Part shown: piece after piece, positions 9,542 through 18,120 of the stretch
Layout of the letters: each line of letters opens with the position of its first letter
Numbering within the stretch: the stretch's first letter is position 1
From: Nocardioides halotolerans DSM 19273
GTDB lineage: Bacteria > Actinomycetota > Actinomycetes > Propionibacteriales > Nocardioidaceae
DNA: 64,000 nucleotides
NCBI RefSeq assembly: GCF_000422805.1
Contig: NZ_KE383926.1
Location: forward strand, 13,399-77,398
Reading direction: 5' to 3'
Translations under genes and position numbers: made by a program
The notes under the pieces: model-generated
The model's input: the letters and a program-made list of their open reading frames with translations, nothing else
What the model was told of the DNA's origin: nothing
The model's database searches: none

Positions 9542-10162
9542 ATGCCCACCCTCAAGGAACAGTTCTGGGACCCGGTCGCCGGGTTCGGGGTCACCTTCCG
9601 CACGATGTTCCGGAAGGTCGTCACCGAGCAGTACCCCTTCGAGAAGCTCCCGACGGCACCCCGCTTCCACGGCCGGCACCAGCTCAATCGCTGGCCCGAC
9701 GGGCTCGAGAAGTGCATCGGCTGCGAGCTCTGCGCCTGGGCGTGCCCGGCGGACGCGATCTACGTCGAGGGCGCGTCCAACACCGAGGACGAGCGGTTCA
9801 GCCCGGGGGAGCGCTACGGCCGCGTCTACCAGATCAACTACCTGCGCTGCATCCTGTGCGGCCTGTGCATCGAGGCCTGCCCGACGCGGGCGCTCACGAT
9901 GACCAACGAGTACGAGCTGGCCGACGACAACCGGGCCGACCTCATCTACACCAAGAACGAGCTGCTGGCCCCGCTGCTGCCGGGCATGGAGCAGCCCCCG
10001 CACCCGATGCGGCTCGGTGACGACGAGGGCGACTACTACCGCGGCGCCTACAAGACCAAGGTCGCCGAGCCGGTCGCGGACTTCGACCTCGAGGAGTCCG
10101 CGCTGCGCGACCTGGCGGCGGGCGACAAGCTGGTCGACGAGCAGAGCGAGGCACCGCGGTGA
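9542..10162 (+). CDS. nuoI: NADH-quinone oxidoreductase subunit I
   Basis: NuoI is the 23-kDa two-cluster ferredoxin-like subunit that carries electrons to N2. In 206 residues the two classical [4Fe-4S] motifs are present: CIGCELCAWACP (about residues 60-71) and CILCGLCIEACP (about 104-115). RFHGRHQLNRWPDGLEK precedes the first, as usual. The acidic C-terminal tail (DLEESALRDLAAGDKLVDEQ) is typical of actinobacterial members. ATG 2 bp after nuoH; stop overlaps nuoJ GTG. Confidence 0.97.
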   Translation: MPTLKEQFWDPVAGFGVTFRTMFRKVVTEQYPFEKLPTAPRFHGRHQLNRWPDGLEKCIGCELCAWACPADAIYVEGASNTEDERFSPGERYGRVYQINYLRCILCGLCIEACPTRALTMTNEYELADDNRADLIYTKNELLAPLLPGMEQPPHPMRLGDDEGDYYRGAYKTKVAEPVADFDLEESALRDLAAGDKLVDEQSEAPR

Positions 10163-11019
10163 TCGCGTTCAACGTCCTCGCGCCGATCATGGTGCTCGCC
10201 GCGCTCGGCATCCTCTTCGTCCGCAAGGCCGTGCACGCCGCGCTGCTGCTCGCGGTCGTGATGATCTCGCTGGCGGTGCTCTACGCCGCCCTCGAGGCGC
10301 CGTTCCTCTTCGCGGTGCAGATCATCGTCTACACCGGCGCGATCCTCATGCTGTTCCTCTTCGTGCTCATGCTGGTCGGCGTCGACGCGTCCGACTCGGT
10401 CGTCGAGACGATCCGCGGCCAGCGGCTGTTCGCGATCCTGGGCGGGCTGGTGCTCGGCGTGACCCTGGTGCTCGGCGTCGGCCAGATCTCGCTCGGCACG
10501 GTCGTCGGCCTCTCCGAGGCCAACGACGGCGGCAACATCGAGGCGCTCGCCAACATCCTCTTCTCGCGCTACGTCTTCGCCTTCGAGGTCACCTCGGCGC
10601 TGCTGATCACCGCTGCGATGGGCGCGATGGTGCTGGCGCACCGCGAGCGGCTCACCCCGAAGCCGTCGCAGGCGCAGCTGGCGGCCGAGCGGGTGCGCTC
10701 CTACGGCGAGGACGGCCGGCACCTCGGGCCGCTGCCGGCACCGGGCGTCTTCGCCCGCCACAACGCGGTCGGCACCCCCGCGCTGCTGCCGGACGGCAGC
10801 GTCGCTGAGGACTCGCTCTCCCGCGTGCTCACCGCGCGCGGCACCGTGCGCCCGGCCCCGCGCGACGTCGAGGCCGTGCAGCGAGCGATCGACTTCGCAC
10901 CCGACGGCGTGCCGCACTCCGAGACCGCTCCCGACGGCCGCACGACGAGCTCCTCGCGCGGCCCCGGCTCCACCTCGGGCCCGGCCGGCCCGACGCCCGG
11001 CGACGAAGGAGGGAACTGA
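10159..11019 (+). CDS. nuoJ: NADH-quinone oxidoreductase subunit J
   Basis: NuoJ is an antiporter-adjacent membrane subunit of complex I. Five transmembrane helices fill the first 170 residues or so, with the conserved FLFAVQIIVYTGAILMLFLF helix (about residues 54-73) that holds the pi-bulge region. The remaining part of the 286 residues is a long hydrophilic Pro/Gly/Ser-rich cytoplasmic tail, as in other actinobacteria. GTG start overlaps nuoI. A strong Shine-Dalgarno (AAGGAGGG, 11006-11013) lies inside its last codons, positioned for an ATG at 11020 rather than for the present nuoK start. Confidence 0.94.
   Translation: MIAFNVLAPIMVLAALGILFVRKAVHAALLLAVVMISLAVLYAALEAPFLFAVQIIVYTGAILMLFLFVLMLVGVDASDSVVETIRGQRLFAILGGLVLGVTLVLGVGQISLGTVVGLSEANDGGNIEALANILFSRYVFAFEVTSALLITAAMGAMVLAHRERLTPKPSQAQLAAERVRSYGEDGRHLGPLPAPGVFARHNAVGTPALLPDGSVAEDSLSRVLTARGTVRPAPRDVEAVQRAIDFAPDGVPHSETAPDGRTTSSSRGPGSTSGPAGPTPGDEGGN
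11006..11013 (+). promoter_or_regulatory. orphaned ribosome binding site of nuoK
   Basis: AAGGAGGG inside the end of nuoJ is 6 nt before the ATG at 11020, the ideal distance for translation initiation. That ATG now opens a 58-codon frame that does not encode NuoK. It reads as the ancestral nuoK initiation signal, separated from nuoK by the inserted element at 11020-11183. Confidence 0.6.
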
Positions 11020-11183
11020 ATGGACACGACCTCCCATTCCAGGCCGGTCGACCGCCGCCCCACGGGCGCTCCGCCGCGTTGCCGTCGCTCGAAAGACGTC
11101 CAGCCTGCCTTCGCTCCGGCGCCTTGCGGAGCATCCCGTGGATGCGACGCTCGCCTCGACCTGGAATGGGAGGTCATGTCCAT
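11020..11183. mobile_element. 164-bp inverted-repeat (MITE-like) element between nuoJ and nuoK
   Basis: The segment lies exactly between the nuoJ stop and the nuoK ATG. Its outer 23 bp at each end are inverted copies with one mismatch: 11020-11042 begins ATGGACACGACCTCCC and 11161-11183 ends GGGAGGTCATGTCCAT. The inner parts are also partly complementary (CCACGGG next to GCTCCGC occurs on both arms in opposite orientation), so the whole segment can fold into one long imperfect hairpin. ATGGAC, the first six bases of nuoK, also appears at the left edge, as a 6-bp target duplication would look. The right arm supplies GGGAGG (11168-11173), 10 nt before the nuoK ATG. No protein of its own is evident. 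A local palindromic repeat not of transposon origin is the alternative. Confidence 0.7.
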
Positions 11184-11486
11184 ATGGACTCCGTGACGCC
11201 GTTCATCGTGCTCTCCGCGATCCTGTTCACCATCGGCGCGGTCGGGGTGCTCACCCGCCGCAACGCGATCGTGGTGTTCATGTGCGTCGAGCTGATGCTC
11301 AACGCCAGCAACCTCGCGCTCGTCGCGTTCGCCAAGCAGCACGGCAACCTCGACGGCCAGATCGCGGCGTTCTTCGTGATGGTGGTGGCCGCCGCCGAGG
11401 TCGTGGTCGGCCTCGCGATCATCATGACCATCTTCCGCACCCGCCGCTCGGCCTCGGTCGACGACGCCAGCCTGCTCAAGTACTGA
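11184..11486 (+). CDS. nuoK: NADH-quinone oxidoreductase subunit K
   Basis: NuoK is a small three-helix membrane subunit that provides conserved Glu residues for the proton path. The 100-residue product has helices at about 5-24, 30-52 and 60-84, and the motif VVFMCVELMLNASNLALVAF with the conserved Glu. The start is the ATG at 11184, where the family N-terminus (MDSVTPFIVL) begins. The usual tight link to nuoJ is broken by the 164-bp element upstream, so this gene now uses a ribosome binding site inside that element. Confidence 0.95.
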   Translation: MDSVTPFIVLSAILFTIGAVGVLTRRNAIVVFMCVELMLNASNLALVAFAKQHGNLDGQIAAFFVMVVAAAEVVVGLAIIMTIFRTRRSASVDDASLLKY

Positions 11487-11505
11487 ACCGGACAGGACAC
11501 AGGAC

Positions 11506-13449
11506 ATGTTTGCGTTGCACGAGGGCGGACACGTGCCGGTGGTCGACCCGACCGCGGCGGACGGGGTCTTCTCCCTGGCCTGGCTGGTCATCGCGCTGCC
11601 GCTGGCGGGCGCGGCGATCCTGCTCGTCGGAGGCGCGATCGCCCCGAAGCGGTTCGCGGCGTTCGGGCACGTGCTCGGCACGCTGCTGCCGATCGGCTCG
11701 TTCGCGATCAGCCTGGCGATGTTCCTCTCGCTGCTCGGTCGTGACGAGGGTGACCGGCAGGTCGTCCAGCACGTCTACGACTGGATCGACGTCGGCGGCC
11801 TGCACGTCGGCATGGACCTCCTCTACGACCCGCTCACCGCGCTGTTCCTGCTGCTGATCACCGGCGTCGGCTCGCTGATCCACGTCTACTCGATCGGCTA
11901 CATGGCCCACGACCCGCGCCGGGTGCGGTTCTTCGGCTACCTCAACCTGTTCGTGGCCGCGATGCTCACGCTGGTCATGGCCGAGAACTACCTCGGGCTG
12001 TTCCTCGGCTGGGAGGGCGTCGGCCTCGCGTCGTACCTCCTCATCGGCTTCTGGCAGCACAAGCACTCCGCCGCGGCCGCCGCCAAGAAGGCCTTCGTCA
12101 TCAACCGCGTCGGCGACATGGGCCTCTCGGCCGCGATCATGCTGGCGTTCGCGACCTGGGGCTCGACGAGCTTCACGGTGATCAGCGCGAACGCCGACGG
12201 GGCGAGCGAGAAGACGATGACCGCGCTCGGTCTGCTCCTCCTGCTCGGCGCGTGCGGCAAGTCCGCGCAGGTCCCGCTGCAGGCCTGGCTGCTCGACGCG
12301 ATGGAGGGCCCGACCCCGGTCTCGGCCCTCATCCACGCCGCGACCATGGTGACCGCGGGCGTCTACCTCATCACCCGCTCCAACTTCGTCTTCGAGCGCG
12401 CGCCCGACGCCCAGACCGTCGTGGTGATCGTCGCGACCGTGACGCTCCTGTGGGGCGCGGTCATCGGCTGCGCGAAGGACGACATCAAGAAGGCGCTGGC
12501 CGGTTCGACGATGAGCCAGATCGGCTACATGATGCTGGGCGCCGGCCTCGGCGTGGCGGGCTACGCGTTCGCGATCTTCCACCTGCTGACCCACGGGTTC
12601 TTCAAGGCCAACATGTTCCTCGGGGCCGGCTCGGTGATGCACGGCATGGACGACGACGTGAACATGCGCCACTACGGCGCCCTGCGCGCGATGATGCCGG
12701 TGACGTTCCTGACCTTCGCGATGGGCTACCTCGCGATCATCGGGTTCCCGGGCTTCTCCGGCTTCTGGTCGAAGGACAAGATCATCGAGGTCGCGCTGGC
12801 GGAGAACTGGGTCGTCGGCGCCTGTGCGCTGCTCGGCGCCGGCATCACCGGCTTCTACATGACCCGCCTGATGCTGATGACGTTCTTCGGCGAGAAGCGC
12901 TGGGCGAAGGACGTGCACCCGCACGAGTCGCCCGCGGTGATGACCTACCCGCTCATCGTGCTTGCGGCCCTGTCGGTGCTCGGCGGCCTGATGCTGGCGG
13001 GCGGCTGGATCCAGGACTTCCTGTCGCCGGTCGTAGGCGAGGAGGTCGAGCACGACCCGCCCATCCCGGCGCTCGCGGTCACGGGGCTCGCGGTGCTGAT
13101 CGTCGCCGTCGGGGTCACGATCGCGATCATGCTGGTCGGCCGGCGCGACGTGCCGCGCGAGGCGCCCCAGGACGTCTCGTTCGTCACCAGGGCCGCCCGC
13201 GCCGACGTCTACGGCGACGCGATCAACGACGAGCTGGTGGTCAAGCCCGGCCGGGCGCTCACCGGTGGCCTGCTGGTCTTCGACCGGTCCGTGGTCGACG
13301 GCCTCTTCAGCGGTGGCGCACTCACGGTCGGCGGCGTCGGCGCGCTCGTCAGGCGCGCTCAGAATGGCTTCGTCCGCTCCTACGCCCTCTCCCTGCTCGG
13401 CGGCGTGCTCCTCGTCGTGCTCGCGCTCCTGGCGGTGAACCTCGCATGA
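11506..13449 (+). CDS. nuoL: NADH-quinone oxidoreductase subunit L
   Basis: NuoL is the most distal antiporter-like proton-pumping subunit. The 647-residue protein is the expected length for 14 or more helices plus the lateral helix. Clear signatures are GVGSLIHVYSIGYMAHDPR (about 118-136), GWEGVGLASYLLIGFW (about 167-182), the LQAWLLDAMEGPTPVSALIHAATMV segment split around residue 265, and SGFWSKDKI. The ATG lies 19 bp after nuoK and the end overlaps the nuoM ATG. Confidence 0.96.
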   Translation: MFALHEGGHVPVVDPTAADGVFSLAWLVIALPLAGAAILLVGGAIAPKRFAAFGHVLGTLLPIGSFAISLAMFLSLLGRDEGDRQVVQHVYDWIDVGGLHVGMDLLYDPLTALFLLLITGVGSLIHVYSIGYMAHDPRRVRFFGYLNLFVAAMLTLVMAENYLGLFLGWEGVGLASYLLIGFWQHKHSAAAAAKKAFVINRVGDMGLSAAIMLAFATWGSTSFTVISANADGASEKTMTALGLLLLLGACGKSAQVPLQAWLLDAMEGPTPVSALIHAATMVTAGVYLITRSNFVFERAPDAQTVVVIVATVTLLWGAVIGCAKDDIKKALAGSTMSQIGYMMLGAGLGVAGYAFAIFHLLTHGFFKANMFLGAGSVMHGMDDDVNMRHYGALRAMMPVTFLTFAMGYLAIIGFPGFSGFWSKDKIIEVALAENWVVGACALLGAGITGFYMTRLMLMTFFGEKRWAKDVHPHESPAVMTYPLIVLAALSVLGGLMLAGGWIQDFLSPVVGEEVEHDPPIPALAVTGLAVLIVAVGVTIAIMLVGRRDVPREAPQDVSFVTRAARADVYGDAINDELVVKPGRALTGGLLVFDRSVVDGLFSGGALTVGGVGALVRRAQNGFVRSYALSLLGGVLLVVLALLAVNLA

Positions 13450-15005
13450 ACGACTTCCCAATCCTCACCGTCCTCTGGGTCGTGCCGCTGCTCGGCGCGA
13501 TCGGCATCGCCTTCGGTCCCCGGGGAGTCATCGCCAAGCAGGCGGCCCTGGTCGTCTCGCTCGCGACGCTCGTCATCGGCGTCGCCGCCGCGGTGCAGTT
13601 CGACCGCGACGGCTCCGGCTTCCAGCTCGAGGAGACCCACACCTGGATCGAGGCCTTCGGCGTCCACTACGCCCTCGGTCTCGACGGGCTCGGGCTGCTG
13701 CTGGTGCTGCTGACCGTCGCGCTGGTGCCGATCGTGGTGCTCGCCGCCTGGAACGACAGCCCCGACGACGAGTGCAAGCCGTGGTTCGCCTGGGCGCTCG
13801 CGCTCGAGGCGCTCTCGCTGGTGGTCTTCCTCGCCACCGACGTGTTCCTCTTCTACGTCGTCTTCGAGGCCACGCTGATCCCGGCGTACTTCCTCATCGG
13901 CGGCTTCGGCCGCGCGAAGCGCTCGGCGGCCGCGCTGAAGTTCCTCATGTTCCAGCTCGGCGGCGGGCTGGTGCTGCTCGGCTCGGTCATCGGCCTCTAC
14001 GTCGTCTCCGCCGACGAGGGCTCCCCGTCGTACCTCTTCGACGACCTCCAGCAGCTCGACATCTCCACCAGTGCCGGTCGCTGGCTGTTCGCCGGCTTCT
14101 TCATCGCGTTCGCGATCAAGGCGCCGCTGTTCCCGGTGCACACCTGGCTGGCCGACACCACCGAGCAGGCGACGCCGCCGACCAGCGTGCTGCTGGTCTG
14201 CGTGCTCGACAAGATCGGCACCTTCGGCATGCTGCGCTTCTGCCTCGGCCTCTTCCCCGAGGCCAGCGAGTGGGCGACGCCGCTGGTGGTGGTGCTGGCG
14301 CTCGTCTCGATCGTCTACGGCGCGTTCGTCGCCATCGGCCAGGACGACATCCTGCGCCTGATCGGCCTGACCTCGCTGAGCCACTTCGGCTTCATCACCC
14401 TGGGCATCTTCGTCTTCACCAACCAGGGCGCCAACGGCTCGATCCTCTACATGGTCAACCACGGCGTCGCGACCGCCGCGCTGTTCCTGGTGGCGGGCTT
14501 CGTCATCAGGCGCCGCGGCACCACGCTGATCAGCCGGATGGGCGGCCTCGAGAAGGTGACCCCGGTGGCCGCCGGGCTCTTCCTGGTGGCCGCGCTGGCC
14601 ACGGCGGGCCTGCCGGGGCTGAGCCAGTTCGTCTCGGAGATCCTGGTGCTGATCTCGGCGTTCGACTACCGCTGGTACGTCGGCGCGATCGCAGTCACCG
14701 GCATCGTGCTGGCCGCGATCTACGCGCTGTGGGCCTACCAGAAGATGTTCACCGGTCCGAAGGACGCCGCGCTGGACGCCGAGGTCTCGGCCGGCGGCGA
14801 GGGCGTGGTCGACCTCGGCCGCCGCGAGCTCGCCGTGCTCGCGCCGCTGATGCTCGCGCTCGTCCTGTTCGGCTTCTACCCCGCGCCGCTGCTCGACGTG
14901 GCCAACCCGTTCTCCGAGCAGCTGCTCGAGCACACGGGCGTCCACGACGACGGGCCGCGGGTCCCGGCCGAGGCCGCTCACGACGGACAGAGCGAGGACC
15001 ACTGA
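13446..15005 (+). CDS. nuoM: NADH-quinone oxidoreductase subunit M
   Basis: NuoM is the second antiporter-like subunit. In 519 residues it shows the family features FEATLIPAYFLIGGFG (Glu of the channel, about 141-156), the broken-helix region KAPLFPVHTWLADTTEQATP (about 228-247) and LPGLSQFVSEILVL. The ATG at 13446 overlaps the nuoL stop (ATGA); the frame upstream is a nuoL shadow. The C-terminal tail after the last helix is hydrophilic (HDDGPRVPAEAAHDG). Confidence 0.96.
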   Translation: MNDFPILTVLWVVPLLGAIGIAFGPRGVIAKQAALVVSLATLVIGVAAAVQFDRDGSGFQLEETHTWIEAFGVHYALGLDGLGLLLVLLTVALVPIVVLAAWNDSPDDECKPWFAWALALEALSLVVFLATDVFLFYVVFEATLIPAYFLIGGFGRAKRSAAALKFLMFQLGGGLVLLGSVIGLYVVSADEGSPSYLFDDLQQLDISTSAGRWLFAGFFIAFAIKAPLFPVHTWLADTTEQATPPTSVLLVCVLDKIGTFGMLRFCLGLFPEASEWATPLVVVLALVSIVYGAFVAIGQDDILRLIGLTSLSHFGFITLGIFVFTNQGANGSILYMVNHGVATAALFLVAGFVIRRRGTTLISRMGGLEKVTPVAAGLFLVAALATAGLPGLSQFVSEILVLISAFDYRWYVGAIAVTGIVLAAIYALWAYQKMFTGPKDAALDAEVSAGGEGVVDLGRRELAVLAPLMLALVLFGFYPAPLLDVANPFSEQLLEHTGVHDDGPRVPAEAAHDGQSEDH

Positions 15006-16615
15006 TGGACTTCTCCAAGCCCACCATCGAGTACGCCCAGCTGTGGCCGATGCTCGTCGTCTTCGGCGTCGCCTGCCTCGGCGTCGTCGTCGAGGCCTTC
15101 GTGCCGCGCGAGCGGCGCTACCTCACCCAGGCCGCGCTCGCGGTCGTCGGCCTCGCCGTCGCCCTGGGCGGCTCGGTCTGGGTCGGCACCGACCTCAAGG
15201 AGCTCAAGGGCGCCGGCGACGCCGTCGCGCGCGGCAAGCTCGCCGCCGAGGGCACGCTCGCGGTCGACGGTCCGTCGGTCTTCATCTGGGCATTGGTCCT
15301 GGTCTTCGCGATCGGCGGCGTGCTGCTCTTCGCCGAGCGCCGGCTCGAGGCCGGGGTGTCGGCGTTCGCCGGCCAGGCCGCGGCGCTGCCCGGCACCGAG
15401 GCCGAGCGCGAGGCGTCGACGCGCGGGCTCGACCACACCGAGGTCTACCCGCTGCTGATGTTCGCGGTCGGCGGCATGATGCTGTTCCCGACCGCCAACG
15501 ACCTGCTGACGATGTTCGTGGCCCTCGAGGTGCTCTCGCTGCCGCTCTACCTGCTCTGCGGGCTGGCGCGGCGGCGCCGGCTGCTGAGCCAGGAGGCTGC
15601 GCTGAAGTACTTCCTCCTCGGCGCGTTCTCCTCCGGCTTCTTCCTCTACGGCGTCGCGCTGATCTACGGCTTCGCCGGCTCGATGCAGTTCGCCGACATC
15701 AACGAGGCCGTCCGCAACGACACCTCCAACTCCGCGCTGCTGCTGATCGGCATGGGCATGCTCGCCGTCGGCCTGCTGTTCAAGGTCGGCGCGGTGCCGT
15801 TCCAGGCGTGGACGCCCGACGTCTACCAGGGCGCCCCGACCGCCGTGACGGCGTTCATGGCGGCCTGCACCAAGATCGCAGCGTTCGGCGCCCTGCTGCG
15901 GCTCTTCTACGTCGCCTTCGGCGCGGACCGCTGGGACTGGCAGCCGATGCTCTGGATCATCGCGATCCTCACCATGCTGGTCGGCTCGGTCCTCGCGGTC
16001 GTGCAGACCGACATGAAGCGGATGCTCGCCTACTCCTCGGTGGCGCACACCGGCTTCCTGCTGACCGGTCTGCTCGGCGTGCAGGCGGCCTCGGCGCTCG
16101 GCAAGGACGAGATCACCTCGCTCCAGGCGGTGCTCTTCTACCTCGCGACGTACGGCCCGGCCACGGTCGGCACCTTCGCGATCGTGACGCTGGTGCGCGA
16201 CGCGGGGGGCGAGGCGCCGGCGTTCTCGAAGTGGGCCGGCCTCGGCAAGCGCTCGCCGCTCGCCGCCGGCGCGTTCGCGTTCCTGCTGCTCTCGATGGCG
16301 GGGATCCCGCTCACCGGCGGGTTCGTCGGCAAGTGGGCCGTCTTCGCGGTGGCCCTCTCAGCGGGCGCCTGGCCGGTGGTCATCGCGGCGATCGCGGCGT
16401 CGGTGATCTCGGTGTTCTTCTACGTGCGCGTCATCCTGCTGATGTTCTTCGCCGAGCCCGATCGCGACGCGGGCGTCGAGAGCGCCGCGGTCACGACGCC
16501 CTCGCTGCTGACGTCGGCCACCATCGCGGTATGCGTCGCTGCCACGCTGTTCCTCGGCGTGATCCCGGGCCCGGTGCTCGACCTGGCCGGAAATGCGGGA
16601 TCATTCATCAGGTGA
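15005..16615 (+). CDS. nuoN: NADH-quinone oxidoreductase subunit N
   Basis: NuoN is the third antiporter-like subunit. The 536-residue protein contains FVALEVLSLPLYLLCG (conserved Glu, about residues 170-185), KVGAVPFQAWTPDVYQGAPT (about 260-279), DMKRMLAYSSVAHTGF and MAGIPLTGGFVGKW. A longer hydrophilic loop (about 110-145) sits between the second and third helices. ATG at 15005 shares its A with the nuoM stop. It is the last nuo gene and overlaps the prenyl synthase start. Confidence 0.96.
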   Translation: MDFSKPTIEYAQLWPMLVVFGVACLGVVVEAFVPRERRYLTQAALAVVGLAVALGGSVWVGTDLKELKGAGDAVARGKLAAEGTLAVDGPSVFIWALVLVFAIGGVLLFAERRLEAGVSAFAGQAAALPGTEAEREASTRGLDHTEVYPLLMFAVGGMMLFPTANDLLTMFVALEVLSLPLYLLCGLARRRRLLSQEAALKYFLLGAFSSGFFLYGVALIYGFAGSMQFADINEAVRNDTSNSALLLIGMGMLAVGLLFKVGAVPFQAWTPDVYQGAPTAVTAFMAACTKIAAFGALLRLFYVAFGADRWDWQPMLWIIAILTMLVGSVLAVVQTDMKRMLAYSSVAHTGFLLTGLLGVQAASALGKDEITSLQAVLFYLATYGPATVGTFAIVTLVRDAGGEAPAFSKWAGLGKRSPLAAGAFAFLLLSMAGIPLTGGFVGKWAVFAVALSAGAWPVVIAAIAASVISVFFYVRVILLMFFAEPDRDAGVESAAVTTPSLLTSATIAVCVAATLFLGVIPGPVLDLAGNAGSFIR

Positions 16616-17613
16616 CGTCCACCGAGGGGCTGGCGCTCCCAGTCACCGACCCCGACCTCGAACGCCGGCTGCGCGGCCGGATGGACGAGGTGGAGAAGGC
16701 TCTCTACGCCCACGTGCAGAGCCGCTTCCCCTTCGTGACCGAGGCGGCCTCGCACCTGCTCGACGCCGGCGGGAAGAGGTTCCGGCCGCTGCTGGTGCTG
16801 CTCGCGGCCGAGGCCGGTGAGCACCCCGGCGTCGACGACGTCGTCACCGCGGCGTGCGTCGTGGAGATCACCCACGTCGGCTCGCTCTACCACGACGACG
16901 TCATGGACGAGGCGGACCTGCGGCGCGGCTCCGAGTCGGCCAACGCGCGCTGGGACAACCTGGTCGCGATCCTCACCGGCGACTTCCTGTTCGCCAAGTC
17001 GTCCGAGCTGACCGCCCAGCTCGGCGCAGACGCCGTGCGGATCCAGGCCGAGACCTTCAGCAGGCTCGTCGAGGGCCAGATCCTCGAGACCGTGGAGCCC
17101 GGGCCCGACGCGGACCCGCTCGAGCACTACCTCGAGGTGGTGGCAGGCAAGACCGGCTCGCTGATCGCGACCTCGGCGCGCTACGGCGCCCGCTTCGGCG
17201 GCGCCAGCCCCGAGGTCGAGCAGGCGCTCGCGGCGTACGGCGAGATCGTCGGCTCCGCCTTCCAGCTCTCCGACGACATCATCGACGTCGCCTCCGACTC
17301 GGTCGAGTCAGGCAAGACCCCCGGCACCGACCTGCGCGAGGGCGTGCCGACGCTGCCGGTGCTGATGGCGCAGGCCTCGACGTCGCCCGAGGACGCCCGG
17401 CTGCTCGAGCTGCTCGCCGGCCCCCTCACCGACGACGCGCTGCACGCCGAGGCGCTGGCGCTGCTGCGCGCGCACCCCGCCATGGACCGCGCCCGGGCCT
17501 ACGTCGTCGACCGCGCCACCGAGGCCAAGGCCCTCCTCGGAGTGCTCCCCGACGGTCCGGTGCGGGCGGCGCTCGAGGCCTTCGCCGACGTGGTGGCCAC
17601 CCGCTCGTCCTAG
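16612..17613 (+). CDS. polyprenyl diphosphate synthase (trans-isoprenyl synthase)
   Basis: The enzyme extends allylic diphosphates with isopentenyl diphosphate to a long polyprenyl chain. The 333 residues have GGKRFRPLL (about 53-61), the first Asp-rich motif DDVMD (95-99) followed by RRG, and the second DDIID (about 221-225) with a downstream KTPGTD. Length and motifs fit medium- or long-chain synthases rather than FPP synthase. The GTG start overlaps the nuoN stop, so it is co-transcribed with complex I; a role in the menaquinone side chain is the natural inference. Product chain length cannot be read here. Confidence 0.88.
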   Translation: MTSTEGLALPVTDPDLERRLRGRMDEVEKALYAHVQSRFPFVTEAASHLLDAGGKRFRPLLVLLAAEAGEHPGVDDVVTAACVVEITHVGSLYHDDVMDEADLRRGSESANARWDNLVAILTGDFLFAKSSELTAQLGADAVRIQAETFSRLVEGQILETVEPGPDADPLEHYLEVVAGKTGSLIATSARYGARFGGASPEVEQALAAYGEIVGSAFQLSDDIIDVASDSVESGKTPGTDLREGVPTLPVLMAQASTSPEDARLLELLAGPLTDDALHAEALALLRAHPAMDRARAYVVDRATEAKALLGVLPDGPVRAALEAFADVVATRSS

Positions 17614-17670
17614 GTCAGGTCAGGCCCGCGTACTCAGGTGCGGGGCGCGCCCGCCGGAGAGCATGGTCGG

Positions 17671-18114
17671 GTGACCAGCACAGAGACCGACCGCGCCGCG
17701 ACCCCGCCCACCACCCCGCCCCGCAGGGGTTCCGCCCTGGAGCCGCTGGCCTCGCTCGTGTCGGTGCTGCTGGTCGTCGTGCTGGGCCTGAACTGGATCG
17801 CCGCGCACCTCACCTTCTTCGGTGACCCCGTCGACATCGACGAGGAGTACGTGCGCAACTACTGGGTGCTCCTCGCGCTGCTGGGCGCGAGCCTGCTGGC
17901 GACCTGGGTGAGCGCCGTACGCCGCGGGGCCCGCCGCGCCTGGGTCTGGCACGGGCTGGTGGCACTCGCCGCGCTGGCGGCCGCGCTGGTGTTCGCGGTC
18001 ACGACGGCCGGCCCGGTCCAGGACGACCCTCCGGACCCGCCGCCGAGCCCCTCCGGCCCGGGCGCCCCCGGGTGCCACTCGGGCGGCGACAGCAGCGGCT
18101 GTCCCGGCGGCTAG
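17671..18114 (+). CDS. small membrane protein of unknown function
   Basis: A 147-residue protein, not recognised. It has a short polar N-terminus, three predicted transmembrane segments (about residues 25-46, 63-82 and 93-113) and a short C-terminal tail rich in Pro, Gly and Ser containing two Cys (GCHSGGDSSGCPGG), which would lie outside the membrane bilayer. GTG 17671 is preferred, with GGAGA about 11 nt upstream; GTG 17638 in the same frame is possible. It sits 57 bp after the prenyl synthase and ends 6 bp before the convergent rarD. Confidence 0.6.
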   Translation: MTSTETDRAATPPTTPPRRGSALEPLASLVSVLLVVVLGLNWIAAHLTFFGDPVDIDEEYVRNYWVLLALLGASLLATWVSAVRRGARRAWVWHGLVALAALAAALVFAVTTAGPVQDDPPDPPPSPSGPGAPGCHSGGDSSGCPGG

Positions 18115-18120
18115 TGCGCG

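Noticed and set aside
11020..11196. A 58-codon frame from the ATG at 11020 inside the nuoJ-nuoK element, with a perfect ribosome binding site
   Set aside because: It ends a few codons into nuoK in another frame and shows no fold or signal. It is better explained as the old nuoK initiation site now reading into inserted DNA, though short peptide synthesis is possible.
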